Assembly: GCF_024505145.1 (NCBI RefSeq)
Contig: NZ_JANIAA010000020.1
Coordinates: forward strand, 1 to 64,000
Direction of reading: 5' to 3'
DNA length: 64,000 bases
Source: Streptomyces rugosispiralis
Lineage (GTDB): Bacteria; Actinomycetota; Actinomycetes; Streptomycetales; Streptomycetaceae
Part shown: positions 51,829 through 60,517 of the stretch, in pieces
Layout of the letters: every line of letters begins with the position of its first letter
How positions within the stretch are numbered: the first letter of the stretch is position 1
The notes under the pieces: generated by a model
The model's input: the letters and a program-made list of their open reading frames with translations, nothing else
The model's database searches: none
Told to the model about the DNA's origin: nothing
Program-made: the position numbers and the translations under genes

Positions 51829-53337
51829 TCAGCCCTTGGGGAACGGCCAGGCGTTGGCGCGGCAGGTGACGCCGTCCGTCGACAGGAACTTGGTCTGCTG
51901 CATCATCACCGGCGCGAGCGCGCCCTGCTTGGAGCAGATCTCGTGGTTGTGGCCGAGACGGTGGCCCACCTCGTGGTTGATGAGCATCTGGCGGTAGGAG
52001 TGCATCTTGTCGTCGCCGAAGGTCTTGGCGCCCTGCGCCCACCGATAGGCGTTGATCATGACGCGCTCGGTGGACGCCGAGTCGCAGGAGACGTTGTCCT
52101 GGGTGGTGTCCAGGCCGGACTTGGCGCACCAGGCCGCCGTGGTCCCGGGGCTCGCGAGGGTGATCACGAAGTCCGCATGCCCGGACGAGACCCGCTCGAA
52201 GGTGCGAACGCCGCCGTGCCCCCAACTGCGGTCGTCGTTCAGCGTCTTGTGCACGGCCTCGGCGAACAGCTCGCCGTCGAGCGGCAGCCCCTTCTCCACA
52301 TCGACGCGGTAGCGCAGCAGCTGGCCGCGGCCGGGCGCCTTGTCGTGCCCGCCGACGGTCTGGAAGGCGCCGGATCCGCGCAGCTTGGCATCGAGCGGAT
52401 AGGGGGTCGCCATCTTCTCGTCATAGGTGACGGGGGCGGGCGAGTTCGCCGAGCGGGCCGCACCGCGGCCGTCGTCGGCGTGGGAGCCACGGGACGAGGC
52501 GTCGCCGCCGCGCTCAGAGCCGCCCTGGGCCTGCGTCTTACCGCCGCCGCCCTGCGGTCCGCTCGCGACCTGTCCGGCCACCACGACGGCCAGCACGGTG
52601 GTCACGGCCGCAGCGGCGACACCGGTGAACGTGCGCCCCTTACCGCCCTTGGCGACACCGCGCGCCCCCTTGCCCGGGGGCTCCTGCTCGCCGTCGCCCG
52701 GCCCACTTCCGCCGTCGCCGCCCGAGGAGCCGCCGCCGATCCCCTCGGAGGCGGTGCCCGCCCGCTGCGTACAGCGCTGCGGGGGCACTCCGCCCGGCGC
52801 ACCGGCGGCGAAGACGTCGTCACCGTCGCAGTCCAGGGCGTCGGGGGTGTCGAACGCCTCGATGTACTCCTTGCGCGGTCCTGGCATCAGACCGGCCGCG
52901 CCGCCCGTGCCGCCCGTGGTCGGGCGCTGCGGCGGGTTCATGGTGCGCATGCCGTAAGGGGGCCGCTGACCGCGGGGACCGCCGGGCCCGCCGGGGACCC
53001 CGGCCGGACCGCCGCCGCGGCCACCGACCGCGCCCCAGCCGCCGCCCGCCTCGCGCTGCTCGGGATGTCCGCCCCTGGTGCGCGCCGCGGGCCCGTCGGC
53101 TCCGTACGGCAGCCTCGGTACGCCCTGCGGCGGGGTGACCCCGGGGTCCGGGGCGCCGGGTCCCGGCGCGGCCCGGCGGCGCCCGGTCCCCGGTCTGCCG
53201 CCGTCGGCCGCGGGGGCCTCGCCGGACGCGGTGTACTCGACGAACTCGGGGCCCGAGCCCTGCCCCTGGCCGGAGCCCGCCGCGACGGACCGGCGCTCCC
53301 GGCCCTCCTGGCTGCCACGTGCGCTGTGTTTACCCAC
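51829..53337 (-). CDS. DUF3152 metzincin-like membrane-anchored protein
   Basis: A 502-residue protein. The first ~250 residues are glycine/proline/arginine-rich and cytoplasmic, then a single membrane helix (FTGVAAAAVTTVLAVVVAG, about 243-261), a disordered linker, and a C-terminal extracellular DUF3152 domain. The domain ends with HEVGHRLGHNHEIC, the elongated metzincin zinc motif HExxHxxGH, and DGVTCRANAWPFP. It is probably a secreted zinc peptidase. The GTG at 53337 gives MGKHSARG and overlaps the upstream hydrolase by 8 bp. Equivalent to Rv3207c by position. Confidence 0.88.
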   Translation of the reverse strand: MGKHSARGSQEGRERRSVAAGSGQGQGSGPEFVEYTASGEAPAADGGRPGTGRRRAAPGPGAPDPGVTPPQGVPRLPYGADGPAARTRGGHPEQREAGGGWGAVGGRGGGPAGVPGGPGGPRGQRPPYGMRTMNPPQRPTTGGTGGAAGLMPGPRKEYIEAFDTPDALDCDGDDVFAAGAPGGVPPQRCTQRAGTASEGIGGGSSGGDGGSGPGDGEQEPPGKGARGVAKGGKGRTFTGVAAAAVTTVLAVVVAGQVASGPQGGGGKTQAQGGSERGGDASSRGSHADDGRGAARSANSPAPVTYDEKMATPYPLDAKLRGSGAFQTVGGHDKAPGRGQLLRYRVDVEKGLPLDGELFAEAVHKTLNDDRSWGHGGVRTFERVSSGHADFVITLASPGTTAAWCAKSGLDTTQDNVSCDSASTERVMINAYRWAQGAKTFGDDKMHSYRQMLINHEVGHRLGHNHEICSKQGALAPVMMQQTKFLSTDGVTCRANAWPFPKG

Positions 53338-54364
53338 GCGCCGCACCGCTCCCGTCCGCACCGGACGCCGGTACGGCCCCCCGCGCCTCCCGGCTGTCCC
53401 GGTCATCTCGTTGATCAACGTCGTCGAGCAGCTCGCGCATCCCGCGCGCCACCGCCCCGGGATACTCCATCATCGCGACATGCCCGGCGTCCAACAGCGT
53501 CAACAGACGCGAGTCGCGGAAGGTGGCGTTGGCCCGGTCCGCCATCCTTACGGACACCAACTGGTCGCGGCCGCCGTAGACGAGCAGTGTCGGGGCGAGC
53601 ACCCGCTCGGCCTGACGCCACAGCGAGTGCTGACCGCCCAGGGTGTACGAGTCGACGACACCGCGTGCCGAGCGGGTGAGCGCGTCCCAGAAGTACGGGA
53701 GGGTGAGCCGGCGCTCGAACTCCTCGACCGCGTGGGCGAAAGCCTCCCGGGTGACCAGTGACGGATCGCCGAAGACGAGCAGCATCACCTCGCGGGTGCG
53801 CCGCTCCGCGTCCCAGTCCCTGGTCAAGCGGGTGAACAGCCGGGTCACCCCGGGCACCGCGAGCAGCCCGGTCGGCACCGCGGTGCACTGCGGGCGGAGT
53901 TCGGGCAGCGCGGGCGAGACGAGCGTGAGGGTGCGCACCAGATCGGGCCGCACCGCGGCGACACGGGTGGCGATCGCGCCACCCATCGAATTGCCGACCA
54001 GATGGACCGGTCCGCGGGCCTGCGCGTCGAGGTAGCGGATCACGGCGCGGGCATGGCCGGTTATCGAGTAGTTGCCGTCGTCCGGCGGCGGGGAGTCGCC
54101 GAAGCCGGGGAGGTCGAGCGCCTCGCCGTCCACCCGGTCGGCGAGCAGTTCCATGAGCGCGGACCAGTTCTGCGAGGAGCCGCCGAGGCCGTGGACGAAG
54201 AGCGCGGGCGGCAGCCCGGAGACGGACGGCGGACGGGAGCGCACGGCCATCGTGAGCCCCGGAAGGGCGGCGGTTCGCAGCTTCTCACCCGCTCCGACCC
54301 GCACGGGCCTCGCGGGCGGCACCGCCGCGACGATGCGGGCTTCCGGCGGCTCGGTCGAGGACAT
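53330..54364 (-). CDS. Alpha/beta hydrolase
   Basis: A 344-residue alpha/beta-hydrolase. Motifs are the oxyanion segment FVHGLGGSSQNW, nucleophile elbow GNSMGGAIA (Ser about 145), acid in YGGRDQLVSV, and a histidine in LLDAGHVAMMEYP. There is no signal peptide. The substrate is unknown; the sequence resembles lipase/esterase and C-C hydrolase types. Its stop overlaps the DUF3152 gene start, so the two are coupled. Divergent from the acidic small protein gene at 54615. Confidence 0.88.
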   Translation of the reverse strand: MSSTEPPEARIVAAVPPARPVRVGAGEKLRTAALPGLTMAVRSRPPSVSGLPPALFVHGLGGSSQNWSALMELLADRVDGEALDLPGFGDSPPPDDGNYSITGHARAVIRYLDAQARGPVHLVGNSMGGAIATRVAAVRPDLVRTLTLVSPALPELRPQCTAVPTGLLAVPGVTRLFTRLTRDWDAERRTREVMLLVFGDPSLVTREAFAHAVEEFERRLTLPYFWDALTRSARGVVDSYTLGGQHSLWRQAERVLAPTLLVYGGRDQLVSVRMADRANATFRDSRLLTLLDAGHVAMMEYPGAVARGMRELLDDVDQRDDRDSREARGAVPASGADGSGAARG

Positions 54365-54614
54365 GCGGCAATGTTACGAGACGATCACGCGCGCGACCGT
54401 GTGTTCACGCTCACAGACCACGTAGCGTCCGAAAGTGACCTCTCCTAGGCTCGTAAGTCACAAGGGCGATCACCTTGCCACTGGCTCGCCGCCGGATGGC
54501 CGCCACTGGGCAGCCGTCGGTGGAAAGCCGCCGTAAGTGGGAACCCATCACTGGCGCCCACCACTGGCGAACCACCGGTGCGAAGCCGCCACAGGGAACA
54601 GGGAAGGGGAGTAC
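54365..54614. other. Divergent promoter region with CACTGG repeats
   Basis: A 250-bp gene-free region between divergent genes. CACTGG occurs four times (about 54480, 54504, 54549 and 54561) in similar contexts. A possible -10 (TAGGCT, near 54456) precedes the small acidic gene. It may be a decayed repeat array or a cluster of protein-binding sites. Confidence 0.4.
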
Positions 54615-54845
54615 ATGTCCATCGACCCAACCGACCCCGACACCTTCGAGGACTCCGTGGAGAACACCGACGATGCCGCCACGCGCGACGTCGAGGCTCC
54701 CGAGGCGGACGCCGTCGAACAGCACCGCGAGGTGATCTCCCGCCGCGACGAACGGCCCAGGGCCGACGAGTCCATGGAAGCCAACGAGGCCGACCGGGCG
54801 GAACAGGCACGGGTCGTCGAGGAGAACGAGGAGGACTACCGGTGA
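54615..54845 (+). CDS. Small acidic protein, 76 aa
   Basis: A 76-residue highly acidic hydrophilic protein (MSIDPTDPDTFEDSVEN at its start; about one third Asp/Glu). There is no membrane segment, cysteine or known domain. RBS gaagggga is well placed before the ATG. Coding is supported by the RBS and strict codon bias. Probably intrinsically disordered; function unknown. Confidence 0.75.
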   Translation: MSIDPTDPDTFEDSVENTDDAATRDVEAPEADAVEQHREVISRRDERPRADESMEANEADRAEQARVVEENEEDYR

Positions 54846-54982
54846 CCAGCGTCATTTATGGGCTTTTCATAGAGTCCGGTACGTGAAATTCTCCGCACGA
54901 ACAGCGCGCCGCACTGTTACCCAAAAGTACGATGGCGGGCGCGATGGACATCGTGCACAGGGATCATTCATTGGGAGGCGGC

Positions 54983-55624
54983 GTGACAGCCATCGAGCAG
55001 ACCGAGGCGCGCCCACGGGGTACGCGCCTGCCGCGCCGAGCCCGACGTAATCAGCTGCTGGGAGCGGCTCAGGAGGTCTTTGTCGCGCAGGGCTACCACG
55101 CGGCCGCGATGGACGACATCGCCGAGCGCGCCGGGGTCAGCAAGCCAGTGCTGTACCAGCACTTCCCGGGCAAGCTGGAGCTGTATCTGGCCCTGCTCGA
55201 CCAGCACTGCGACGCCCTGCTCCAGGCGGTGCGCACCGCGCTCGCCTCGACCACCGAGAACAAGCAGCGCGTCGCGGCGACCATGGAGGCGTACTTCGCC
55301 TACGTCGAGGAGGAAGGCGGTGCCTTCCGGCTCGTCTTCGAGTCCGATCTGACCAACGAGCCCGCGGTGCGCGAGCGCGTGGACCGCGTCTCGCTGCAGT
55401 GCGCCGAGGCGATCTGCGAGGTCATCGCCGAGGACACCGGGCTGTCCCGGGACGAGTCGATGCTGCTGGCCGTGGGCCTCGGCGGGGTGTCCCAGGTGGT
55501 CGCGCGCTACTGGCTCTCCAGCGAGAGCGCCGTGCCACGGGACACCGCTGTGCAGCTGCTCACCTCGCTGGCCTGGCGGGGTATCGCGGGCTTCCCGCTG
55601 CACGGGTCCGAGGGCGGCCACTGA
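54983..55624 (+). CDS. TetR-family regulator
   Basis: A 213-residue TetR-type regulator. HTH: MDDIAERAGVSKPVLYQHFPGK (in part, about 40-60). The C-terminal domain (about 75-205) is all-helical, with VFESDLTNEPAVRERV. The GTG at 54983 has a ggaggcg RBS. Position beside the DUF3107 gene matches Rv3208 in M. tuberculosis, whose targets I cannot infer. The stop region recurs 38 bp downstream (ctgagcgg at 55621 and 55659). Confidence 0.9.
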   Translation: MTAIEQTEARPRGTRLPRRARRNQLLGAAQEVFVAQGYHAAAMDDIAERAGVSKPVLYQHFPGKLELYLALLDQHCDALLQAVRTALASTTENKQRVAATMEAYFAYVEEEGGAFRLVFESDLTNEPAVRERVDRVSLQCAEAICEVIAEDTGLSRDESMLLAVGLGGVSQVVARYWLSSESAVPRDTAVQLLTSLAWRGIAGFPLHGSEGGH

Positions 55625-55831
55625 GCGGGACCGCCGAGCGCGGCGGACAGCGCGGCCGCTGAGCGGCCGGGGAAACGTTCCCGGCCGCGAAGAGGCGCGT
55701 TCGCGGTGGCGGGCGTGTTCGCTCCCGGCGTGCGCCCGCGGCCCCCGGCCGGCGTCCCGGCCGGGCTAGTGTGTGCTGGGTACAGCGCGGATGGCCGCGC
55801 TACCCCAAATGACCGTCGGAGGGACAAGGCC

Positions 55832-56059
55832 GTGGAGGTCAAGATCGGCGTGCAGCACGCGCCCCGCGAGATCACCTTGGAGAGCGGGCAGTCTGCCGAG
55901 GAGGTCGAGCGCCTGGTGGCCGAGGCGCTCGGCGGCAAGGCTCAGGTGCTGACCCTGGAGGACGCCCACGGCCGCAAGGTCCTGGTCCCGTCCGACCGGC
56001 TCGCCTACGTCGAGCTCGGCGAGCCGAGCGCCCGCAAGGTCGGTTTCGGCGCGGCCTGA
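55832..56059 (+). CDS. DUF3107 family protein
   Basis: A 75-residue protein of the actinobacterial DUF3107 family (TB9.4/Rv3208A). It begins VKIGVQHAPREITLESGQS and ends LVPSDRLAYVELGEPSAR. It has no known catalytic residues. The GTG follows a ggaggg RBS. The gene is followed by an 18-19 bp hairpin terminator. Function unknown; consistently next to a TetR gene. Confidence 0.9.
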   Translation: MEVKIGVQHAPREITLESGQSAEEVERLVAEALGGKAQVLTLEDAHGRKVLVPSDRLAYVELGEPSARKVGFGAA

Positions 56060-56072
56060 GAGGATTCACCCA

Positions 56073-56118
56073 CAGCGGCGGGGTCCGGTGGCACGAAGAC
56101 CACCGGACCCCGCCGCTG
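56073..56118 (+). terminator. Terminator after the DUF3107 gene
   Basis: cagcggcggggtccggtgg (56073-56091) and ccaccggaccccgccgctg (56100-56118) form a perfect 19-bp stem, 8-base loop, followed by tttg. Confidence 0.9.
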
Positions 56119-56264
56119 TTTGCGCTCGCACGCACCCCCGGCTCGACCCGCGCCACAGACCGCCCCCATGGACAGGGTTGCCTCCGGTCGGGCACGGGTA
56201 GGACGGGCGTGACCGACTCGTGATCACGTATCGGTCCCGGTCCGCTCACGGGAAGGACGCGCCA

Positions 56265-56537
56265 ATGCTGTTCTGGGAAGCGCTCGCCTCGGTACTGATC
56301 GGTCTCGTCATCGCGTACGGGGCGCTCCAACGGCTCCCCCGAAGGCTGCCCGCACGGCCCCTCGTCCTGTCCACCGGCCCCGCCGCCGCGCTGCTGGGCG
56401 CTCTGCTGACCCATACGGTGCTGGGCTCGGGCCACACGACGGCCGTGCTGATCGTCGCGCTCGGCTTCGCGGCGGCGCTGCTGTCGCTGCTCATCCGCCC
56501 GGCCAGGACGCGCCGCCGGCGCTCGGTCCCGGCGTAG
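56265..56537 (+). CDS. Small two- or three-helix membrane protein
   Basis: A 90-residue protein with hydrophobic helices at about 3-22 (FWEALASVLIGLVIAYGAL), 33-52 and 57-78, and a basic C terminus RPARTRRRRSVPA. The ATG at 56265 has a ggaagg RBS. No family is recognised. It lies between the DUF3107 terminator and the convergent ferritin-like gene. Confidence 0.7.
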   Translation: MLFWEALASVLIGLVIAYGALQRLPRRLPARPLVLSTGPAAALLGALLTHTVLGSGHTTAVLIVALGFAAALLSLLIRPARTRRRRSVPA

Positions 56538-56590
56538 GGCCACGGGCGTTCGGCCCTGCCGTAAGGCCGTGGCCGCGGGGCCGTGGGCCC

Positions 56591-56665
56591 TGCCCCTTGG
56601 ACCTTTTCCGACAGACCTTTTCCAATAGACCTTTTTCGGACAGACCCATTTCGGACCGGGCTCCG
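56591..56665. repeat. T-rich ~16-bp repeats downstream of the ferritin-like gene
   Basis: Four variants of gaccttttccgacaga follow each other: the spacing is 15-17 bp and a CTTTTT or CTTTTC core is kept. In a GC-rich genome this is conspicuous. On the minus strand it follows the ferritin-like gene and could act in termination. Confidence 0.65.
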
Positions 56666-56711
56666 GACCGCCGCCGGCCGCCGGAGCCCCCCGTTCCGCA
56701 GTCGTTCGAAC

Positions 56712-57512
56712 CTAGGCGGCGAGCCCCAGGGCGGCCATCCGCTTGGTGTGGGCCTCGGTGATCCGGGAGAACATCCGGCCCACCTCCGCCAGGTCGAAGC
56801 CGTCGGCCAGCCCGCCGACCAGCATCGTGGAGAGCGCGTCGCGGTCCGCGACCACCCGCTGGGCCTGCGACAGCGCCTCGCCCATCAGCCGCCGCGCCCA
56901 CAGCGCCAGCCGCCCGCCGACCCGCGGATCGGCCTCGATCGCGGCCCGCACCTTCTCGATCGCGAACGACGCGTGGCCGGTGTCGTCGAGCACCTGGAGC
57001 ACCAGATCACGGGTGCCGGAGTCCAGCCGGGCCGCGACCTCGCGGTAGAAGTCGCTGGCGATCGAATCGCCCACGTACGCCTTGACCAGGCCCTCCAGCC
57101 AGTCGGACGGCGCGGTCTGACGGTGGAACCCGTCCAGCGCCGCCGCGAACGGCTCCATCGCCTCCGTGGGCTCCTCGCCGATCGCCGAGAGCCGCCCCCG
57201 AAGCCGCTCGAAGTGGTGGAACTCGGCGGACGCCATCTTCGCCAGCTCCGCCTTGTCCTCGAGGGTGGGCGCCAGCTTCGCGTCCTCCGCCAGCCGTTCG
57301 AACGCGGCCAGCTCGCCGTACGCGAGGGCGCCGAGCAGATCCACCACGGCGGCCCGGTACTGCGGATCGGCGGCCGCCGTGTCCCAGTCCTGGGCGGCGA
57401 TCCCGGTGGGCTCCGGGGCCTTCTCCCCGCCGCCCTTCCCCGGAGCTGCGTCGTCCCCGGCGCGGTCCCCGGTGGTCGCGGCGGGCGTCTCAGGCGTGTC
57501 AGGCGTCTCCAT
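56712..57512 (-). CDS. Ferritin-like fold protein (MiaE-related)
   Basis: A 266-residue all-helical ferritin-like protein. Carboxylate/histidine helices are AYGELAAFERLAEDAK, SAEFHHFERLRG (an ExxH pair), YREVAARLDSG and DDTGHASFAIEKV, which can form a di-iron site as in MiaE-type hydroxylases. The first 35 residues are disordered. Start METPDTPETP at 57512; a longer frame to 57563 lacks an RBS. Same position as Rv3210c next to the DEAD-box helicase. A T-rich repeat lies downstream. Confidence 0.85.
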   Translation of the reverse strand: METPDTPETPAATTGDRAGDDAAPGKGGGEKAPEPTGIAAQDWDTAAADPQYRAAVVDLLGALAYGELAAFERLAEDAKLAPTLEDKAELAKMASAEFHHFERLRGRLSAIGEEPTEAMEPFAAALDGFHRQTAPSDWLEGLVKAYVGDSIASDFYREVAARLDSGTRDLVLQVLDDTGHASFAIEKVRAAIEADPRVGGRLALWARRLMGEALSQAQRVVADRDALSTMLVGGLADGFDLAEVGRMFSRITEAHTKRMAALGLAA

Positions 57513-57818
57513 GGAGCGCACAATAGCCCGCTCCGCGCCCCGGGGAAGGGCCTGGTCAGCCATGCCCGCGGATGCCCCGCATCGGACAGCCCGGTCACAG
57601 ATGCGCGCTTACGGGGTACAGTGATAAATGCGCCCGTCGAGTATCGGCGGGTTGTTCCACGAATGCGGATGCCCGGTCGGTGGCCCGATCGGCTCCAAAC
57701 CCGACCGCCCTCCGCGCGGCGCGCATCACCTGTGCGCATGGCAGGAGGGACCCGCTCGCGGCGTGTGCGCTCGAGCGAAGGCCGTGGTCCCGCGCCGAAC
57801 CGGTCCTCCCCAAGGCCG
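57513..57818. other. Divergent region between ferritin-like and DEAD-box genes
   Basis: A 306-bp region containing an AT-rich patch ggtacagtgataaatgcgcc (57616-57635) that suits a -10 region for the rightward helicase gene. The helicase frame remains open through the whole region, so part of it could be coding if translation starts upstream (ATG at 57738). Confidence 0.4.
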
Positions 57819-60338
57819 GTGCACCCGGGCGCCGTGCGACCCCCTTCGCCGCCTCCCGCCGCGCTCACAGAAGAGGCAAGCATCCTGACCACCTTCCGAG
57901 AACTCGGGATCCTCCCCGAGACTGCCGAGGCCCTGGAAGCCGTCGGCATCACGTCCCCGTTCCCCATCCAGGAGATGACGCTTCCGGTCGCCCTCTCCGG
58001 CACCGACGTCATCGGACAGGCCAAGACCGGCACCGGCAAGACGCTGGGCTTCGGCCTCCCCCTGCTGGAGCGCGTCATCGTCCCCGCGGACGTCGAGGCC
58101 GGCCGGGCCAAGCCCGAGCAGCTGACCGACGCCCCACAGGCGCTCGTGGTCGTCCCCACCCGCGAGCTGTGCCAGCAGGTGACCAACGACCTGCTGACCG
58201 CCGGTAAGGTCCGCGCCGTCCGCGTCCTGTCGATCTACGGCGGCCGCGCCTACGAACCGCAGGTCGAGGCCCTGAAGAAGGGCGTCGACGTGGTCGTCGG
58301 CACCCCGGGCCGGCTGCTGGACCTGGCGGGCCAGAAGAAGCTGCGGCTCTCCTCCGTCAAGGCGCTCGTCCTGGACGAGGCCGATGAAATGCTCGACCTG
58401 GGCTTCCTGCCCGACGTCGAGAAGATCATCCAGCTGCTGCCCGCCAAACGCCAGACGATGCTCTTCTCGGCCACCATGCCGGGCCAGGTCATCTCGCTGG
58501 CCCGGCGCTACATGTCGCAGCCCACGCACATCCGTGCCACCGCGCCGGACGACGAGGGCGCGACCGTGGCCAACATCACCCAGCATGTCTTCCGCGCCCA
58601 CTCCATGGACAAGCCGGAGGTCGTGGCGCGGGTGCTGCAGGCGGACGGCCGCGGCCTCGCGATGATCTTCTGCCGCACGAAGCGCACCGCCGCCGACATC
58701 GCCGATCAGCTCGCGCGCCGTGGCTTCGCCTCCGGCGCGGTCCACGGCGACCTCGGCCAGGGAGCGCGCGAGCAGGCGCTGCGCGCCTTCCGTAACGGCA
58801 AGGTCGACGTGCTGGTGTGCACCGACGTCGCCGCGCGCGGCATCGACGTCGAGGGCGTCACGCATGTGATCAACTACCAGTCCCCCGAGGACGAGAAGAC
58901 CTATCTGCACCGCATCGGCCGTACGGGTCGCGCGGGCGCCTCGGGCATCGCGATCACGCTCGTCGACTGGGACGACATCCCGCGCTGGCAGCTGATCAAC
59001 AAGGCGCTGGACCTGCCGTTCAACGAGCCGGAGGAGACGTACTCCACCTCCGAGCACCTCTATGAGCTGCTGAGCATCCCGCAGGGCACCACCGGTGTGC
59101 TCCCGCGTGCCGAGCGCACCCGGGCCGGGCTCGCCGCCGAGGAGGTCGAGGACCTGGGCGAGACCGGCGGCCGGGCCGGTCGCGGCCGCCGGGCCGCCGC
59201 CCCGGCCGCGGAGGAGCGCCCCGCGCGCAACCGCCGGGTCCGGCGCCGCACCCGTGGCGGTCAGACCCTGGACGGCGCGGGCGCCCCGGAGAACGCGGGG
59301 GCGGCCGAGTCCGCCGCCGACACCGCCGAGGGCGCCACCGAGCCCCGTCGGCCCCGCCGGCGCCGCCGCACCCGCTCCGGCATGGCGACGACCGGCTCCG
59401 AAGCGGCCGCTGCCGCCGTCGAGACGGCGGAGGCGGTCCAGCCGGAGGCGGCCCTGCCGGAGGCGGCCCTGCCGGAGGCGGAGCCCGCCGAGGCCGCCGA
59501 GGCCGCCGCCAAGCCGCGCCGCCGCCGCACGCGGGGCGCGAGGGCCGCCGAGGCCGCCACGGCGGCTGTCGAGACGGCTGAGGGCGCCGAGGGCGCCACG
59601 GAGGAGCCCGCGCACGCCGCCGACGAAGCGGCGGTGACGACGGCGGAGGCTCAGGAGGCCGTGGAGGCCCCCGCGAAGCCGCGCCGCCGCACCCGCGCCA
59701 AGGCCGCCGAAGCGGCGGAAGCCGCCGAAGCCGCCGTCGAGACGGCCGAAGGCACGACGGAGGCGACCAAGCCCCGCCGACGCACCCGCAAGGCCACCGA
59801 GACGGCAGAAGCCGCCGCCGAGACCGCCGAGGGCATCACGGAGGCGACCAAGCCCCGCCGTCGCACCCGTAAGGCCACCGAAGCAGCGGAAGCCGCCGTC
59901 GAGACGGCCGAAGGCACGACGGAGGCGACCAAGCCCCGCCGACGCACCCGCAAGGCCACCGAGACGGCAGAAGCCGCCGCCGAGACGGCCGAAGGCACGG
60001 CGGAGGAGGCCAAGCCCCGGCGTCGCACTCGCGCCGCCGCCAAGGCCGACCCCGTCGACGCGCAGCCGGAGGCGGAGGCGGAGGCCGCCGAGGCTCCCGC
60101 CAAGCCGCGGCGCACCCGCGCCAAGGCGACGAAGGCCGCGGAAGCCGCCGTCGCGACCGCCGAAGGCACGACCGAGGCCGCCGACGGCGACGAGGCCGCC
60201 AAGCCGCGGCGCCGCACGCGCGCCAAGGCCGCCACGGCGGCACCGGCGGCGGACGAGGCCGAGGCCGCGCCCGCCAAGCCCCGGCGCCGTACGCGTGCCA
60301 AGGCGGCCGAGGCCGTCGAGGCCACGGTCGAGGGCTGA
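57819..60338 (+). CDS. DEAD-box RNA helicase with long repetitive tail
   Basis: A DEAD-box RNA helicase of about 840 residues. Motifs are the Q motif (FPIQEMTLPVALSG), AKTGTGKT, PTRELC, GTPGR, DEAD, SAT, ARGID and HRIGRTGRAG, within residues 30-410. The C-terminal half is a low-complexity tail with about ten KPRRRTR modules alternating with alanine/glutamate blocks, probably for RNA binding. The start is uncertain: GTG 57819 is used here, ATG 57738 is possible, and a CTG with an agaagagg site eight bases upstream lies near 57887. Equivalent to Rv3211 (RhlE). Confidence 0.9.
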   Translation: MHPGAVRPPSPPPAALTEEASILTTFRELGILPETAEALEAVGITSPFPIQEMTLPVALSGTDVIGQAKTGTGKTLGFGLPLLERVIVPADVEAGRAKPEQLTDAPQALVVVPTRELCQQVTNDLLTAGKVRAVRVLSIYGGRAYEPQVEALKKGVDVVVGTPGRLLDLAGQKKLRLSSVKALVLDEADEMLDLGFLPDVEKIIQLLPAKRQTMLFSATMPGQVISLARRYMSQPTHIRATAPDDEGATVANITQHVFRAHSMDKPEVVARVLQADGRGLAMIFCRTKRTAADIADQLARRGFASGAVHGDLGQGAREQALRAFRNGKVDVLVCTDVAARGIDVEGVTHVINYQSPEDEKTYLHRIGRTGRAGASGIAITLVDWDDIPRWQLINKALDLPFNEPEETYSTSEHLYELLSIPQGTTGVLPRAERTRAGLAAEEVEDLGETGGRAGRGRRAAAPAAEERPARNRRVRRRTRGGQTLDGAGAPENAGAAESAADTAEGATEPRRPRRRRRTRSGMATTGSEAAAAAVETAEAVQPEAALPEAALPEAEPAEAAEAAAKPRRRRTRGARAAEAATAAVETAEGAEGATEEPAHAADEAAVTTAEAQEAVEAPAKPRRRTRAKAAEAAEAAEAAVETAEGTTEATKPRRRTRKATETAEAAAETAEGITEATKPRRRTRKATEAAEAAVETAEGTTEATKPRRRTRKATETAEAAAETAEGTAEEAKPRRRTRAAAKADPVDAQPEAEAEAAEAPAKPRRTRAKATKAAEAAVATAEGTTEAADGDEAAKPRRRTRAKAATAAPAADEAEAAPAKPRRRTRAKAAEAVEATVEG
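59690..60015. repeat. ~87-90 bp tandem repeats in the helicase tail
   Basis: Four near-identical units encode KPRRRTRKATE followed by AAEAAVETAEGTTEAT (starting near 59680, 59770, 59850 and 59935). Adjacent units share silent sites, indicating recent tandem duplication rather than selection for a repeated peptide alone. Confidence 0.8.
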
Positions 60339-60352
60339 CCCGGCACAACGGC

Positions 60353-60408
60353 CAAGGCGCAAGACACAAGGCGCAAGGCACAAGGCACAAGGCACAAGGC
60401 ACAAGGCA
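60353..60408. repeat. Heptanucleotide repeat CAAGGCA x8
   Basis: Eight head-to-tail heptamers (caaggcg, caagaca, caaggcg, then five caaggca) lie 15 bp downstream of the helicase stop. Homogeneous units at the right end suggest active slippage. Confidence 0.9.
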
Positions 60409-60432
60409 CAACGGTGCCGCACCAACAGCGAC

Positions 60433-60479
60433 ACGCCCAGGGCCCGTTCCGCGACACCGCGGTACGGGCCCTTGGGCGT
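60433..60479 (+). terminator. Terminator after the DEAD-box gene
   Basis: acgcccagggcccgt (60433-60447) pairs with acgggcccttgggcgt (60464-60479) with one bulge. It separates the helicase gene from the hydrolase gene. Confidence 0.75.
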
Positions 60480-60517
60480 TCATGTGCCGTTTCCCGCGGG
60501 CTGTATAGCCTCGTCCC

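Noticed and set aside
57726-60434. 902-codon minus-strand frame opposite the DEAD-box gene
   Set aside because: Glycine/arginine/leucine repeats simply mirror the helicase tail.
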